A stretch of 45,640 nucleotides of DNA from Micromonospora rosaria (GTDB lineage: Bacteria; Actinomycetota; Actinomycetes; Mycobacteriales; Micromonosporaceae): the NCBI RefSeq assembly GCF_001567585.1, contig NZ_LRQV01000049.1, positions 1 to 45,640 on the forward strand. The letters are read 5' to 3'. The notes beneath the pieces are model-generated. The model saw only the letters and a program-made list of their open reading frames with translations, was not told where the DNA came from and searched no databases. Position 1 is the stretch's first letter. Each line of letters opens with the position of its first letter. Below are positions 43,399 to 45,640 of this stretch, one piece after another. The position numbers and the translations under genes were made by a program.

Positions 43399-45525
43399 AT
43401 GTCTGTGTTCCGCCGCGCCGGTCGCGGCCAGCTCGCTGCCTGGCTCACCGTGGCCGCCGCGATCGTCGTCGGCGCGATCTTCTTCGGGCTTCCGCAACCC
43501 GACAACCCGGCCCCGGTCTCCTCGACCGGCCTCTCCGTGCAGTGGCAGTCGACCCAGGTCGAACGCCTCCAGGAGGAACTGCCGTCCACCGACGTCCAAC
43601 CCGCGCTGGTCGTCGTCAGCCGCACCGACCGCGCCGCCCTCGACGAGGCCGACCGGGCCGCCGTCACCGAGGACACCGCCGCGCTCAGCCGCTTCGCCGT
43701 CGCCGGCCGGGTGAGCCCACCCCAGATCTCCCCGGACGGCACCGTCGCCCTGGTCGCCGTGCCGCTGGCCACGACCGGCGGTCAGACGCAGGTGGCCGAC
43801 ACGGTCACCGAGCTCCGGGCCGCGCTCGACCTGCCCGACGGGCTCACCGTCGAGGTGACCGGGCCCCCCGCCTTCACCGCCGACCTGGCCGACGTCTTCG
43901 AGGGCGCGGACACCACCCTGCTCATCTTCACCGCCATCGTGGTCGCCGTCCTGCTGCTGATCACCTACCGCAGCCCGGTGCTGTGGATCGTGCCGCTGGC
44001 CGTGGTCGCCGCCACCGAGCAGCTCACCCTGCGCGCCATCGACGTCATCGTCCCCGCCGTCGGCATCCACCTCAACGGCGGCGCGGTCACCGGCATCGCC
44101 AGCGTCCTCGTCTTCGGCGCCGCCACCAACTACGCCCTGCTGCTCATCGCCCGCTACCGCGAGGAACTGCGCCGCGAGCCGGACCGCTTCGTCGCCATGC
44201 GCGCGGCCCGCCGCCGCACCGCCGAGCCGATCATCGCCAGCGGCTCCACCGTCGTCCTCGGCGTCCTGACCCTGCTCCTGTCCGAGCAGGAGACCAACCG
44301 GGCCCTCGCCGTGGCCTGCGCCACCGGCGTCATCCTCGCCATGCTCGCCGCGCTGCTCGTCCTGCCCGCCGCGCTGGTGATCTTCGGTCGGGGCCTGTTC
44401 TGGCCCTTCGTGCCCCACGTCGGCACCACCGGCTCGGAGGGACGGCTCTGGGGCCGGCTCGGCGCCGCCGTGGTCCGCCGCCCGGTGCCGGTGGCGCTGC
44501 TCGCCACCGTGCTGCTGGCCGCCCTCGCCCTCGGCGGGCTCGGCATCCGCACCGGGCTCTCCGAGACCGAGCAGTTCCGGGTCAAGCCGGAAGCCGTCGC
44601 GGGCGCGGAGACGCTGGCCCGCTCGTTCCCCGCCGGCACGACCCAGCCCGTCGCCGTCCTCACCACCCCCGGCGCGGCGCAGGCCGTCACCGACGCCGCC
44701 GCGGCCGTACCCGGCGTCGCCTCGGTACGCCCCGGCGGGGCGGGCGACACCGTCACCCAGATCGACGTGGTCCTCGAGGCCGAACCGGGCACCCCCGCCT
44801 CGGAACGTACCGTCGACGCGCTGCGCGACGCCGTCGCCGCCGTACCCGACTCCGCCCCACCGGCGGTCGAGGGCGCGGACCGCGCCGACGGGGCCATCGT
44901 CGGCGGCACCGTCGCCGCCACCCACGACTCCGAGGCCGCCGACCGCAAGGACCTGTGGCTGATCATGCCGATCATCCTGCTGCTGGTCGCCACCGTGCTC
45001 GTGCTGCTGCTCCGCGGGCTGCTCGCCCCGCTGCTGCTGGTGCTCACCGTAATCGCGTCGTTCTTCGCCAGCATCGGCGCCGGGTGGCTGCTCTTCGACC
45101 ACCTGCTCGGCTTCCCCGGGCTGGACAGCGGGGTGCTCCTGCTCGCCTTCGTCTTCCTCGTCGCGCTCGGCGTCGACTACAACATCTTCCTCGTCACCCG
45201 GGCACGGGAGGACGCCCGCACCCTCGGCACCCGCGACGGGATGCTCTCCGCGCTCCGGGTCACCGGCGGCGTCATCACCAGCGCCGGCATCCTGCTCGCC
45301 GCTGTCTTCGCCCTGCTCGGCGTGCTGCCGCTGCTCACCCTCACCCAGATCGGGATCATCGTCTGCATCGGCGTCCTGCTCGACACCCTGCTGGTCCGCA
45401 CGGTGCTGGTGCCGGCGCTGACCTTCCTGCTCGGGGACCGGTTCTGGTGGCCGGGCCGGATCGCCCGCTTATCCGGCCCCGTCACCCCGGTGGAGCCCCT
45501 GGAGCCGGTGGGCGCCCGGGACTGA
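43399..45525 (+). CDS. MMPL-family RND transporter
   Basis: 708 aa with two repeats of the MMPL/RND fold: N-terminal helix (residues 8-28), extracytoplasmic domain, five helices (about 173-345), second helix near 365, second extracytoplasmic domain, five helices (about 520-690). Such pumps export lipids or antibiotics using the proton gradient. In the first repeat the usual Asp-Tyr of the proton relay is Asn244-Tyr (GAATNYALLLIARYREE); the second keeps Asp593-Tyr (LGVDYNIFLVTRARE). Leu691 is a TTA codon. ATG start, with only GTGAGG upstream. Controlled in all likelihood by the divergent MarR protein. Confidence 0.9.
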   Translation: MSVFRRAGRGQLAAWLTVAAAIVVGAIFFGLPQPDNPAPVSSTGLSVQWQSTQVERLQEELPSTDVQPALVVVSRTDRAALDEADRAAVTEDTAALSRFAVAGRVSPPQISPDGTVALVAVPLATTGGQTQVADTVTELRAALDLPDGLTVEVTGPPAFTADLADVFEGADTTLLIFTAIVVAVLLLITYRSPVLWIVPLAVVAATEQLTLRAIDVIVPAVGIHLNGGAVTGIASVLVFGAATNYALLLIARYREELRREPDRFVAMRAARRRTAEPIIASGSTVVLGVLTLLLSEQETNRALAVACATGVILAMLAALLVLPAALVIFGRGLFWPFVPHVGTTGSEGRLWGRLGAAVVRRPVPVALLATVLLAALALGGLGIRTGLSETEQFRVKPEAVAGAETLARSFPAGTTQPVAVLTTPGAAQAVTDAAAAVPGVASVRPGGAGDTVTQIDVVLEAEPGTPASERTVDALRDAVAAVPDSAPPAVEGADRADGAIVGGTVAATHDSEAADRKDLWLIMPIILLLVATVLVLLLRGLLAPLLLVLTVIASFFASIGAGWLLFDHLLGFPGLDSGVLLLAFVFLVALGVDYNIFLVTRAREDARTLGTRDGMLSALRVTGGVITSAGILLAAVFALLGVLPLLTLTQIGIIVCIGVLLDTLLVRTVLVPALTFLLGDRFWWPGRIARLSGPVTPVEPLEPVGARD

Positions 45526-45535
45526 CCCCCCAGGG

Positions 45536-45574
45536 CCGGTGGGACCCGGGTCCGCGAAGGACCCGACCCACCGG
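45536..45574 (+). terminator. Hairpin terminator after the MMPL gene
   Basis: CCGGTGGG (45536-45543) pairs with 45567-45574 and CGGGTCC (45547-45553) with GGACCCG (45559-45565), around a GCGAA loop with a small internal loop. It begins 11 nt after the stop. The remaining bases to 45640 hold nothing recognised. Confidence 0.7.
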
Positions 45575-45640
45575 CACCGCCGTGTCACCCCGGCAGGTCA
45601 CCCGGCGTCGGCCGGCCGGTGGGACCGCGGCGTGCCGGGC

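Overview
The window is chromosomal DNA of a very GC-rich, mycothiol-using, sporulating actinomycete. Gene order and protein sequences point to the Micromonosporaceae, probably Micromonospora; this placement is inferred from remembered family sequences and synteny, not from a search. Supporting signs are WhiA, OpcA, a mycothiol-dependent isomerase-family protein, Tat-exported proteins, GTG starts, many 1-4 nt gene overlaps, and starts placed six bases after a TANNNT -10 box (leaderless mRNAs).

Layout. 1-4870 (+): pentose-phosphate entry, pgi (5' end outside), zwf, opcA, pgl. A long hairpin element separates these from a convergent minus-strand run, 5039-11666: secG, tpiA, pgk, gap, whiA, yvcK, rapZ (lower glycolysis, secretion and the sporulation/cell-wall regulators). 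uvrC normally adjoins rapZ in actinobacteria; here they lie about 10 kb apart. The intervening block holds an F420-reductase-like NADP oxidoreductase, recQ, an MFS exporter, and a three-gene operon of GMC oxidoreductase, class III aminotransferase and sulfotransferase, followed by a Tat-secreted beta-propeller protein. The operon reads as a small pathway turning an alcohol into an amine and sulfating a product. It has a perfect CRP-type palindrome in its divergent promoter region and a TTA codon near its start.

21776-30637: uvrC; a divergent pair of secreted hydrolases (phosphodiesterase-type with a jacalin-like tail, and penicillin acylase type with a discoidin tail) around a shared repeated motif; an MFS transporter; and a Rieske lipoprotein. 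30918-35357: uvrA, then rsgA with an 18-codon leader ORF. 35496-40171 (+): a mycothiol-dependent isomerase-family protein, an MBL-fold hydrolase, a response regulator fused to a thioredoxin-reductase-like flavoprotein, and a cNMP-domain histidine kinase, a likely redox signalling module. 40221-45640: a DedA protein, a cold-shock protein, an MFS remnant, an M15-like peptidase, and a MarR/MMPL pair with a palindromic operator.

Most of the window is housekeeping. The best candidates for new biology are the GMC-aminotransferase-sulfotransferase operon, the RR-TrxR/cNMP-kinase module, the shared motif of the secreted hydrolases, and the rsgA leader ORF.
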